Source of the DNA: Merdimmobilis hominis
GTDB lineage: Bacteria; Bacillota; Clostridia; Oscillospirales; Ruminococcaceae
Assembly: GCF_016901855.1 (NCBI RefSeq)
Contig: NZ_JACJKY010000008.1
Location: forward strand, 80,147-144,146
Length of the DNA stretch: 64,000 nucleotides
Direction of reading: 5' to 3'
Part shown: positions 35,604 through 44,100 of the stretch, in pieces
Position numbering within the stretch: position 1 is the first letter of the stretch
Layout: each line of letters opens with the position of its first letter
Program-made: the position numbers and the translations under genes
Notes under the pieces: model-generated
Databases searched by the model: none
Seen by the model: the letters and a program-made list of their open reading frames with translations, nothing else
What the model was told of the DNA's origin: nothing

Positions 35604-36614
35604 TTATCTGGCGTCGCGATCACGGCTGCGGGTAGTGATTTCCATTGCAGATCCCACTCCTTTGGAATACTCCATGTCGGTGATAAGACCGGCCTTCCAG
35701 TCCATAAACAGCGCTGCAGACTGCGCATCTTTGATAGCGCGAATCAGCGTTTCAGGCTTATCTCGAATAGCCTGAATCCAGGACTGCACATAGGCCTTGT
35801 GGTTATCGATGTGCGCCGGAGACGCGGTCTGATCCAGATTGACACCCATGAAACAGGAGCACATCTCCGCAACTAACTCTTCGTAAGCATACTGAGATGT
35901 TCCGAAGAATCCACCCATATCGCGGTTCAGTCTCGAAGGGTGCCCGGTGGAGTGAGATAACTCATGCAGTGCCGTCGCATTGAATGCGTACTCACTGGTG
36001 AAAGAACCGGGCGTAGGCAAATGGATCTTGTCTTGCGAAGGCGAATAATAGGCCTGGTCGCCGCCGTCCGTCAGAATCTCGACGCCCATACCGGCACTGA
36101 GCTTGGCAATCAGCTCATCCTGGGTGATATCTGTTTCTTCAAAAGCAGGAAGTTCCGGCATACCTTCGATATCACAGGCGTTAAATACGGCTGTATATCG
36201 GGTGGACAGCTTGAACTCCGAATCGCTTCTGCCATCAGCAATTTCCTGCTTATACTGTTCCCAGGTAAGCGCCTTCTTATTGGGAATATCATAGGGGTAC
36301 CAGTATTCCACATAAGTTGCTTTAGAACCGGCCTTCAAGTGCCATTTCTGCTTAGGGTGGTACTTGCCGTCGTTGTCCATAATCTGAACCATAGTCACCC
36401 AACGGGGATCGGTATATCCCTTCATCATAGAAATGAGGGAGAGCCAGAACGCATTGCTTCCACGGTAGCAAGCCTTGGTGATACCGTTATGAGGCGCGTC
36501 ACCACCGGAGCCGCGCCATTCTTTGCGCCACTCCAAGCCGCGTTCCTCCAGAACATGAGCGAAGGTCTCCGCAAGTTCTGCGCGGTATTCGTCTTTATTC
36601 TTCGGTCTCGCCAT
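35604..36614 (-). CDS. ardC: ArdC-like antirestriction/zincin protein
   Basis: A 336-residue protein with an N-terminal ArdC-type ssDNA-binding domain (EWRGSGGDAPHNGITKACYRG, quoted in parts as APHNG and YRGSNAFWLSL) and a C-terminal zincin metallopeptidase with HELSHSTGH and a downstream Glu region. ArdC proteins protect incoming single-stranded DNA from host restriction in RSF/pSa-type plasmids. The start is ATG 36614 with GGAGGTG 9 bases upstream; the longer TTG frame is rejected. An element that also carries its own type I restriction is worth noting. Confidence 0.88.
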   Translation of the reverse strand: MARPKNKDEYRAELAETFAHVLEERGLEWRKEWRGSGGDAPHNGITKACYRGSNAFWLSLISMMKGYTDPRWVTMVQIMDNDGKYHPKQKWHLKAGSKATYVEYWYPYDIPNKKALTWEQYKQEIADGRSDSEFKLSTRYTAVFNACDIEGMPELPAFEETDITQDELIAKLSAGMGVEILTDGGDQAYYSPSQDKIHLPTPGSFTSEYAFNATALHELSHSTGHPSRLNRDMGGFFGTSQYAYEELVAEMCSCFMGVNLDQTASPAHIDNHKAYVQSWIQAIRDKPETLIRAIKDAQSAALFMDWKAGLITDMEYSKGVGSAMEITTRSRDRDAR

Positions 36615-36681
36615 CGTCAATCACCTCCAATTCTTCCGGGGTAAGGGTTTCTTCATCAATGAAGATAATTTCACGCTTCAT
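36595..36681 (-). CDS. putative 28-aa peptide
   Basis: A short acidic frame (KREIIFIDEETLTPEELEV) whose ATG overlaps the preceding stop as ATGA, after AAAGGAG. It runs 20 bases into ArdC and contains the ArdC ribosome-binding site. It uses the same junction type as the confirmed neighbours and may couple ArdC translation. Could be only a leader. Confidence 0.45.
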   Translation of the reverse strand: MKREIIFIDEETLTPEELEVIDDGETEE

Positions 36682-38105
36682 CGCGCATCACTCCTTTCTG
36701 CAGGTTTCTTAAACGGTTGCATTACCGGCGCATCCTCTTCCTTCAGGCCCTTCGGCATAGTGTCCAGGTCTTCCAAAAAGCTACGGGAAATCGTCTTGCC
36801 ATCACTGTCACGGTACAGGACAATCACCAGCGGAACTCCGTGGTCAAGTTCTTCTTTTAACGCCTTCAGGAAATCAGCTTCCGTCTGATATTCCACACTG
36901 TCTCCAACTGCGCCGTTACTGCCAAGGAAATCAAGCCTTGCGACAGGCGGCGTTCTCAGCTTCGTTCCAATGCGGACATCGTAGTGCAGTGCCAAGTCGC
37001 TGAAATCTGTGTAGTCCATAAAGCCTTTATCGCGGAATGCGCGGCAGGAATCGACCGAAATGGTGTTGGCCAGGTATCTGTAAATGTCGTCGTTGTGCCA
37101 TTCTTCGCCATCTTTCGACATACAAATACCTTCGCTGTCAAAGCTTAACTCATAGCCTTCCAAGCCAAGAGCGTCCAGTGCTGTGTAGAGAATATCTGTT
37201 TCACGGTCATATACCGGAACAAACATTTCCTCTGCATACAGGTGATAAAGGTCCGTCATCATGTCATAGCACTTAGCTTTGTCTGCACCGGACAGATTTC
37301 CTTCCTTTATGATGGTCTCCATTTCAGCGATAGTGGGAGGAATGAGTGATGTGTCATTTAGTTCCGCCCTCATTTTGGCAACCATATCCGCGTCGGTTTC
37401 ACCAACCTCCATGACATCTGCGTATCCATGCGGGTCATGGTCCTTCATAAAGAAGGTCAATCGAATTGCCAGATCCTCAAGCTGCGCGGTGCGCTCATGA
37501 TTCGAAACAACCCAGTCAGGAATGTCAATCAGGTCGCTGAAGTCCAGATTGGGTAGACCAAAATGGACCATATCAAGCAGCGAACTGTGCTGCTGATATT
37601 TAGCCAAACTGCCATTCAGATATACCTCAATACGGTGGTCAATCAGGTTGGCATATGCCTGTACTTCATGTTCCTCATCCGTAATAGTCGTATAGCCGAT
37701 ACCAACTCTGCGCATATCGGAAAAATCTGCGTGAGACTCAAATTCTTGCTGGCAGTATTCGTTGATGTGCTGTTTTGCAAGGTAAGCCAGACGAATATTC
37801 TCCAGCGTGGTAAGACCACAACCGATTGCGAAGGGTTCTTCAGTCTCCATTCGTTTCCAGGCTTCACCGAAGAAATCGGTGCCCCTGTCAGATAAATACT
37901 GACGGCAACAGCTTCCGATATAATCGAAAGCGTCTTCCGGATCTACCATACGCTCCATTGCTTCTTCCAGCAGGTCCAGGTCGAAAACATTGGTTACGAA
38001 CTGACCTTCAGAAACAGAATCGGGATTGTAGTACATCCATTCAATTTTGTCATTTTCCAGGTCAAGATAAAATCTGTCCTGGTCCAGGAACTCAGGAATT
38101 GCCAT
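36678..38105 (-). CDS. ICE accessory protein, 475 aa
   Basis: A soluble acidic protein without a family I can name with certainty. It contains an N-terminal DRFYLDLENDKIEWMYYN strand pattern, an IRLAYLAKQHINEYCQQEFE helix and a C-terminal part with EADFLKALKEELDHGVPLVI. It looks like a multi-domain protein built of repeated alpha/beta units. The start is ATG 38105 with GGAGGTG 8 bases upstream. It ends in AERSDAR, the recurrent overlap-coded tail. Confidence 0.7.
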   Translation of the reverse strand: MAIPEFLDQDRFYLDLENDKIEWMYYNPDSVSEGQFVTNVFDLDLLEEAMERMVDPEDAFDYIGSCCRQYLSDRGTDFFGEAWKRMETEEPFAIGCGLTTLENIRLAYLAKQHINEYCQQEFESHADFSDMRRVGIGYTTITDEEHEVQAYANLIDHRIEVYLNGSLAKYQQHSSLLDMVHFGLPNLDFSDLIDIPDWVVSNHERTAQLEDLAIRLTFFMKDHDPHGYADVMEVGETDADMVAKMRAELNDTSLIPPTIAEMETIIKEGNLSGADKAKCYDMMTDLYHLYAEEMFVPVYDRETDILYTALDALGLEGYELSFDSEGICMSKDGEEWHNDDIYRYLANTISVDSCRAFRDKGFMDYTDFSDLALHYDVRIGTKLRTPPVARLDFLGSNGAVGDSVEYQTEADFLKALKEELDHGVPLVIVLYRDSDGKTISRSFLEDLDTMPKGLKEEDAPVMQPFKKPAERSDAR

Positions 38106-38529
38106 TTGCAGCACCTCCATCTACCAGTACGGTAATCTCAACATTCACAGACGCCGGGAAGACTGAAGCAAAAAAAAGCCCGGTTCTGGCGTTGGAAACC
38201 TTTGTTACAAGGCCGTTGAGCCTGTACACCGTGTTGTTGATCTCTTTCTGATTGTCCGCGTAATAATAGCCGGATTCGTCACTGCAGATGGGATATCCAT
38301 CCTGACGCAGAGAACTGATCTTGCGTCGCAGATTCCTTCCGTCTATAGAAAAAAGCCGCTGCAGATCCCGACTGTGGATTGCGCGGCCTTTGCCCGTATG
38401 ATGTTCTTTCAGATAAGTGCATATTGCGGATTTCTTATCGATTCCGCGAACTGCGTGTCTTTCGCATGTGGGACATACCATTCTGCCTTCTGGCAAAAGG
38501 TCCCCACAACATACACAATTATCATTCAT
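38092..38529 (-). CDS. zinc-ribbon/winged-helix protein, 145 aa
   Basis: An N-terminal four-cysteine ribbon (CVCCGDLLPEG, VCPTCERH) is joined to a winged helix (ICTYLKEHHTGKGRAIHSRD, IDGRNLRRKISSLRQDG). It is probably a DNA-binding regulator encoded inside the accessory block. It overlaps the gene before it as ATGA and the gene after it by 14 bases. Targets unknown. Confidence 0.78.
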   Translation of the reverse strand: MNDNCVCCGDLLPEGRMVCPTCERHAVRGIDKKSAICTYLKEHHTGKGRAIHSRDLQRLFSIDGRNLRRKISSLRQDGYPICSDESGYYYADNQKEINNTVYRLNGLVTKVSNARTGLFFASVFPASVNVEITVLVDGGAANGNS

Positions 38530-39098
38530 CGTGCATCGCTCCTTTCATGATTATTCTTTGCTTGATCCGGCAAAGTGAACCCGTATATCTTGGCAATGTC
38601 ATCGCCCAGGCGAACGGTCACTCTGTCGATATCTTCTTCTGTCAGCGTGTGGTCGAGGATCTTGCATTGGAAGTCCTCAATATCCTCCGAGCTGACCCCA
38701 TCGCGGTAACGGCGGTAAAGGTAATAGTTATGACCGTCGTGGTGATAGCCATCCATACGGAAATCACCTTTGTTGTCTACATACCAGGTAACGCCGTCCA
38801 GCTCTGTATAAAGGCAGTCCTTCAAACAACCGCTTTCGATTTCGCGGTACCCAGTGTGCCGTCCATCCCATTTGCCAATATCGGCAATAATAATGATCGG
38901 ACTACCCACGCAGACATTCATCTCGTTGCGGTCATCCTCCAAATAATCGTTATTCAGGTTGCTCATAAGACGGTATTTTTCCTCGTCACTGCAATGGTCA
39001 AATTCGCCGTCAAAAGCCTCCTGCCAATCGGCCCAGTCCAAATATTCGTTGGACCAAATAACATATTCGAAGTTTCCTTCAGCAGTGTTCAGGCTCAT
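38526..39098 (-). CDS. hypothetical ICE protein, 190 aa
   Basis: A soluble acidic protein with no family recognised. Notable stretches are IWSNEYLDWADWQEAFDGEF and VTVRLGDDIAKIYGFTLPDQ. It lies in the overlapped accessory block, starts 4 bases inside the preceding stop and ends HERSDAR. Membrane segments absent. Confidence 0.7.
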   Translation of the reverse strand: MSLNTAEGNFEYVIWSNEYLDWADWQEAFDGEFDHCSDEEKYRLMSNLNNDYLEDDRNEMNVCVGSPIIIIADIGKWDGRHTGYREIESGCLKDCLYTELDGVTWYVDNKGDFRMDGYHHDGHNYYLYRRYRDGVSSEDIEDFQCKILDHTLTEEDIDRVTVRLGDDIAKIYGFTLPDQAKNNHERSDAR

Positions 39099-39553
39099 CG
39101 AGAATCGCCTCGTTCCTTGGGCACGGTTTTTTGCTCGTTCTTATGATCCGTTTCAGGTTTGTCATTATGGTCGAGCATGGCTGTCAAGCGACTTCTTCGA
39201 GCAATAGCAGCTTCGTATCTTTCGAAGTCCCCTTCGGGCGGTCGCTGACCATAATCAATAGTCATTTCCGTGCCTTGGATAAATGCTTCCAACTCGTCCA
39301 GTTCCTTTCGGATTTCGGGTTCAGAGAGACAAATCTCTGCGCTTCTTGTATCAAGCGAAGAGAGTGAGTAGAACTCTTGCTCCCAGTCAGGATGTCTATC
39401 AAGAAACGCCTTGTTAGTTGCAGATATTCCAAGATCCAGATTCCCGAATTCATCGGTGGTTTCATAAACCAATTTGACGCTACCATCTGCCATAAGAATT
39501 TTCATTCCAGGTTTGATAGCGTTGCCATTTTTATCAAGATAGCAAGGGATCAT
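39095..39553 (-). CDS. hypothetical ICE protein, 152 aa
   Basis: A soluble protein with a beta-rich first half (IPCYLDKNGNAIKPGMKILM, an SH3/YopX-like look) and a charged helical tail. It overlaps both neighbours by 4 bases and ends ERGDSR. No family is assigned with confidence. Confidence 0.65.
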   Translation of the reverse strand: MIPCYLDKNGNAIKPGMKILMADGSVKLVYETTDEFGNLDLGISATNKAFLDRHPDWEQEFYSLSSLDTRSAEICLSEPEIRKELDELEAFIQGTEMTIDYGQRPPEGDFERYEAAIARRSRLTAMLDHNDKPETDHKNEQKTVPKERGDSR

Positions 39554-39732
39554 CGGCTGGCACCTCGCTCTCGTTCATCGGGTCTTGCAGAATAACTTAC
39601 ATCGGCTTCGTCCCAGTTGATCTGGCCGCTGAAATACATATCTTGAGCCTTTTCTTCAGCCTGTTCTACAGAATCAGCTTCCACCTCTACGGTGCCATAG
39701 CTGATATCCTTAACATCAACGATAAATTTCAT
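39550..39732 (-). CDS. DpnD/PcfM-like protein, 60 aa
   Basis: A small protein with the pattern KFIVDVKDISYGTVEVEADS then QAEEKAQDMYFSGQI, which fits the DpnD/PcfM family. It overlaps neighbours on both sides by 4 bases (ATGA). PcfM-like proteins recur in conjugative elements without a known role. Confidence 0.72.
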   Translation of the reverse strand: MKFIVDVKDISYGTVEVEADSVEQAEEKAQDMYFSGQINWDEADVSYSARPDERERGASR

Positions 39733-40694
39733 CGTGCATCACCTCTGTCTTTCTGGTTCGGGTGGAGCAAAGCTCCTTTATCATCATAGTTCTGTGGATC
39801 AGCTGCAGGTACAGCCCAACCAAACATGGAACCGGCTTTCATAGCTTCCTCCTGCGCTTTGGTAATGCCAAGCTTTGCATTCTGACTGTCCACAAAAGCG
39901 CGGTTTTCCTCTTTGGTTCCTTCCGTCACATCGATGTGATAATATCCCTTTTCGCCCTTTTGGATGATAATGATATCTCCTGTGGACTCCAGGATACTAT
40001 AACATCGGTTCGGTAAAGTGGACCGCAGCGGGAAGATGTCCTGACAGCCACGCTCTTCAAATCGCTCTGCGAACTCGCAGATATGATATAAAGTGTTGCC
40101 CCAGTCAGCATTTGTTTCAATGTGGTAGTCGTCGATATACCGAACACGCATATCTCGGTGTTCGCCACCTGCCGTAATGATTCGAACCTTCTCGCCGTCA
40201 GGAACTCGGAACTTCTCGTTATAATGGCTGTCGATAAAGCGAATGCCTTTAGCAGCGTTTTGAAGATGATTATCCAGCCACTCACGCTGATAACAGTAGC
40301 AGTAAATGTTATACATGCCTCTGTTAGGGTTCAGGCGAATCATATAGCTATAGCTTTCCGTATCCAGACGGAAACCAAAATCATCCTCACCAGGCACCAT
40401 CCTGGAATCGGGATAATCCCAGCAATAATTTGCCATGGCTCTTCGACTTGCAAGGACGCCGCCGTGCGCCTCATCAAAGCGCAATGCGTTGATAACCGCA
40501 TCAAACTCATCCTTAAATTCTTGTGTTTTCAGCTGGCCTTGATGGTCATCCCAAGAAGAAAAGAACTGTTCGCCGGAGCTTCCCATATCTCCGCGCAGGT
40601 GTCCAATGCATCCGGTCTGCGCCATGATCTGCTGCGACTGGGAATAGCAGTACATTCTTTCAGGAGCCGTCATCGGACGGATTGTCATTTCCAT
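39729..40694 (-). CDS. ICE accessory protein, 321 aa (IRPMT family)
   Basis: A soluble protein with the opening MEMTIRPMTAPERMYCYSQS and a following CIGHLRGDMGSSGEQFF. I recognise this segment from Tn1549-like elements but not as a named domain. The middle carries Cys/Tyr-rich YCYCYQREWLDNHL. The start is ATG 40694, with GAGGTGACGCCT upstream; a GTG 9 bases earlier is possible. Ends KDRGDAR. Confidence 0.75.
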   Translation of the reverse strand: MEMTIRPMTAPERMYCYSQSQQIMAQTGCIGHLRGDMGSSGEQFFSSWDDHQGQLKTQEFKDEFDAVINALRFDEAHGGVLASRRAMANYCWDYPDSRMVPGEDDFGFRLDTESYSYMIRLNPNRGMYNIYCYCYQREWLDNHLQNAAKGIRFIDSHYNEKFRVPDGEKVRIITAGGEHRDMRVRYIDDYHIETNADWGNTLYHICEFAERFEERGCQDIFPLRSTLPNRCYSILESTGDIIIIQKGEKGYYHIDVTEGTKEENRAFVDSQNAKLGITKAQEEAMKAGSMFGWAVPAADPQNYDDKGALLHPNQKDRGDAR

Positions 40695-40699
40695 AGGCG

Positions 40700-40951
40700 T
40701 CACCTCGCGTCTCTATCGGCGCGGTTTCTCTCAGAAATAGCGTGGAAGGAATCTTCGCCGGGGACAAGGCCCAATCGTCTGCCGTTATCGAAGTCACAGT
40801 GGACCGTACCCATATCGTCTACGACGCGCACAGTTCCCCTGGTACCGGGAGCGATAGGTCTGGGATCGTCGCCCATATAATCCAGCTCGATTCGTGTGCC
40901 AGCAGGATACTGTTCCTTCATGCGCTGTACAAGATTTCTGTCGATATACAT
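40700..40951 (-). CDS. DUF4314 protein
   Basis: An 83-residue protein of the DUF4314 type (YPAGTRIELDYMGDDPRPI, PGTRGTVRVVDDMGTVHCDF, EDSFH), probably an SH3-like barrel. AAGGAGG precedes the ATG. It is first of the accessory block after the hairpin at 40974-41001 and ends RADRDAR. Function unknown. Confidence 0.85.
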   Translation of the reverse strand: MYIDRNLVQRMKEQYPAGTRIELDYMGDDPRPIAPGTRGTVRVVDDMGTVHCDFDNGRRLGLVPGEDSFHAISERNRADRDAR

Positions 40952-40973
40952 TAAATCGCCTCCTTAATATGAT

Positions 40974-41001
40974 GGGCGGCATCATTTTTCAGATGCCGCC
41001 C
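40974..41001 (-). terminator. strong hairpin between the adhesin unit and the accessory block
   Basis: A perfect 10-bp stem (GGGCGGCATC with GATGCCGCCC) with an 8-base loop and no T-run on the minus strand. It probably acts as an attenuator or mRNA-end stabiliser. Confidence 0.6.
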
Positions 41002-41015
41002 GGTTGATAGGTTTC

Positions 41016-41102
41016 TTATTTCTTTTTCCTGAATCTCAGGAACACGAGGCCTGCGATAATGAATACCACAAGCACAATACCAATGATGGTTTTAGGCTCC
41101 AT
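41016..41102 (-). CDS. tiny membrane protein, 28 aa
   Basis: ATG 41102 overlaps the adhesin stop (TAATG) and has GGAGG 7 bases upstream, inside the adhesin 3' end. The product is one hydrophobic helix (TIIGIVLVVFIIAGLVFL) with a basic end RFRKKK. It could be a sortase-anchor partner or a toxin-like peptide. Function unknown. Confidence 0.6.
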   Translation of the reverse strand: MEPKTIIGIVLVVFIIAGLVFLRFRKKK

Positions 41103-44100
41103 TATTCATCCTCCTTCTTTCTCTTTTTGAATGTTACAAAGCCGGTAATACCAATTCCTGCAAGGGAGAGTACAGCCAGCGTTGCCCACAGAGCGATGTT
41201 GGAATTATCGCCGGTCTTAGGATTGTCAGGGATCAGCTTGTTGTGGAACTGCGCCACTACGGTTTTGTCAGCGTGGACGGTTACAGTGATGTCGTCAGGC
41301 AAGATATATCTCTTGTTGGCTTCGTTACCAACTTCGGAGATTACATAGTTGCCGATACGGAGACCATCAATGTGGATTTCACCGTTGGCGTCAGTCACAA
41401 ACTCCTTGGAGTAAGGATTACCGCTGATATCGGTGCCTTCTACCTTAAAGGTGAAGCCCTCCACGACGCCGTCTTCCGAAGTCTTTTCGATTCGAATGCT
41501 GCCGGTCTGCGCGTTATTGATAAAGCCGACACCGGCCTTGTTTTCAACAGCGTACACCTTGCCATTTTCCTCGATGAATACAGCGTAAACGCCGGTATCC
41601 AGAATAAATCCTTCAGGAGCAACTGTTTCAATTACGAGATAGTGTCCATAGCGCATATCCTTCATTTCATAGATACCTGCTTCACCTTCGGTAAGAGTAC
41701 CAATCAGGATATCGCCGTCGTCCAGCTTGCCGTCTGCGTTGACATCCTCATAAACCTCAAAAGTAGCACCAGCCAACTTGTTCTCAGGATAGTCTGCATC
41801 CACCTTAGTCAAGGTGATATCGCCTCTGACAAACTTGTTCTCGATCTTCACTTCGATGACCTGACCGTTCTCACTGATTACAACATCATATACGGTGTCG
41901 TTGATAACAAATCCGGTAGGCTGCTCGATTTCTCGAATCAACCATTCACCGTAAGGGATATTCTCAAAAGAGAAACTGCCATCTTCGCCGGAAACTACAG
42001 TCATCAATGCGGTCTCCTTGGAAAAGACGGTTTCATCTTTCTTGAACAGACCGATTACAGCATTGGCAAGGCCATTGCTGTCCTCGTCCACCTTCACGCC
42101 GGAAACGGAGCCGTAGATCAGCTCGTTTTCAATCGCTTCACCGCCGTTTACAGCCAGTGTGATGGTGACGATTTCCTGACCACCGTACTCAAAAGTGAAC
42201 TCATACTTATCGGAGTTCAGAATATAGTGCTCGTTGGTTGCGATCTCCTTCACATAGTAGCTGCCGATAGGAAGGTCGGTCTTAATGGTTGCAAGGCCGT
42301 TCTCATCGAAGGTAATGACCTCAATCAGGCCGTCCACAGGAATTGCATTGCCGCTGATAGAGACAATCTCTTCACCGGCATACAAGCCGAAGACAACATC
42401 CATAATCTCGTTCTTGTTACCAATGCCGAAAAGATCATTGGTCTCAAGCACCTTCAAGATGGAAAGAGTCGCCGTCTGACGCTCGTTATAGGCGAATACC
42501 GCCGTTTCCGTTACGGAAATTTCCTGCCCAGCATAGATCAGTTCAGCAACATGGATTTCATCGCTGAGCACATAACCATAAGGCGCAGTAATTTCCTTCA
42601 CTTCATATTTGCCCAGGTAGAGTTCTTTGCTCTTCGCAATCCCGTCAGCACCGGTAGTAATGGTGTCAACGAGTTCTCCCTGAGTATAGCGAACGGTGCC
42701 GTCAGGAGTTACGATATCCTCAGCTGCGCGGATCTCAAACACGGCACCCTCCAGTGCGGCTTCACCGTATACAGGCTGATAGATTTCGTTCTCCACGGAC
42801 ACATCGCTAAAGACCTCACCGGTCTTGGTGATGTTGATCGTGCCTTTCTGCGCGATATTTTCCTTGTTCACCTTGATAATAGTGATGCCTTCGGCAGACT
42901 CAGAATTTTCCTCGGTTACATCAAAGTAGACAGGATTGCTGTCCAAAACATAACCATAAGGAGCTTCAACTTCAACCAGGAAGTAGCCCTTGCCATAAGG
43001 CAGCTTTTCCGGAGTCACCAAAGTACCGTTCTCGTCAGTGTAGAAGGTATCCACAGTGGTAGGCGTAGGATAGGTGAATGTCATTGTGACCATCTCACCG
43101 TTAGGATCGAACAGTTTGAAAGCGGCACCTGTGTAAGGAATGTTTTTGCCGGTTTCGGCGTCAACCTTTACGATGTGGATATAGCTCTCAAAGTTTCGGT
43201 TATTGATGATATAACGGTAGGTCGCGCCGTCCTGGGAGATATACACTTCAAAGTCATCCATAAGCTCACGACCATCCCAGCCGCTTACCTGGTGAACGAT
43301 ATACACGCCATAAGGAAGATCCTTGGTTTGTGCAAATCCGTTTTCATCGCAAGTAAGGATGTCTCGCTCAGTTTCCTTTGCTTCAGCATAGCTGCCGGAG
43401 GCCTTCAGGAACACTTCGAACTTAGCACCTTCTTCAGGCGTCTCAATCTGAGTGCTGCCGTCATCGGTATGCTTAATGATGGAAATGTTGCCCTTGATAA
43501 TATCCTCATAAACATCAGGATACTCGGTATTCAACTCAACCGTGTAATTCTCGGCGACGCAGTCGATGTGGTAAATGGTAGGATCCAGCAAGTATCCCTC
43601 AGAAGGAGTGATTTCGCGAATGCTCCAGTCATCGCCACATACATAGTAGTCGGTTACAAAATAACCGTTCTCGTCGGTAGTGTAAGTGTCGATCAATTCT
43701 TCACCCTTGTACACGCCGTATACGGCACCGGCAAGAGTGGCGTCGCCCTGAGTCTGGCCATACGCGCCACCCAGGTCTTTTACCATCTCGTCGGAATCAG
43801 CTGAAAGCACTTTCACAGGAACGCCAGTGCTGCCGTTTCCGTTAGCAAGCTCAGCGTCAAGCTTGAATACATCAGCTCTCCACTTTTTGAGGATGTTCTC
43901 GAAGGATTTCTCCGTCACCTTATTCCACTCAATATCAGCGGTCTGGCTTTCAGGAACCACATAGCGCACAGGAGTGTCTACTTCCTCGATGGTATAACCA
44001 GTGCCGATAAGGATGTCACTGAAATAGGCAACGCCGTCAGCGTCAGTCACCGCATATTCATCGACTTTAATTCCGCTGAGGGAAGTACCATAGAGATGGA

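Noticed and set aside
41243..43804. 853-aa plus-strand open frame (and 44,096-45,631)
   Set aside because: Antisense of the adhesin gene. No start signals or recognisable domains, and the length comes from the biased repeat sequence.
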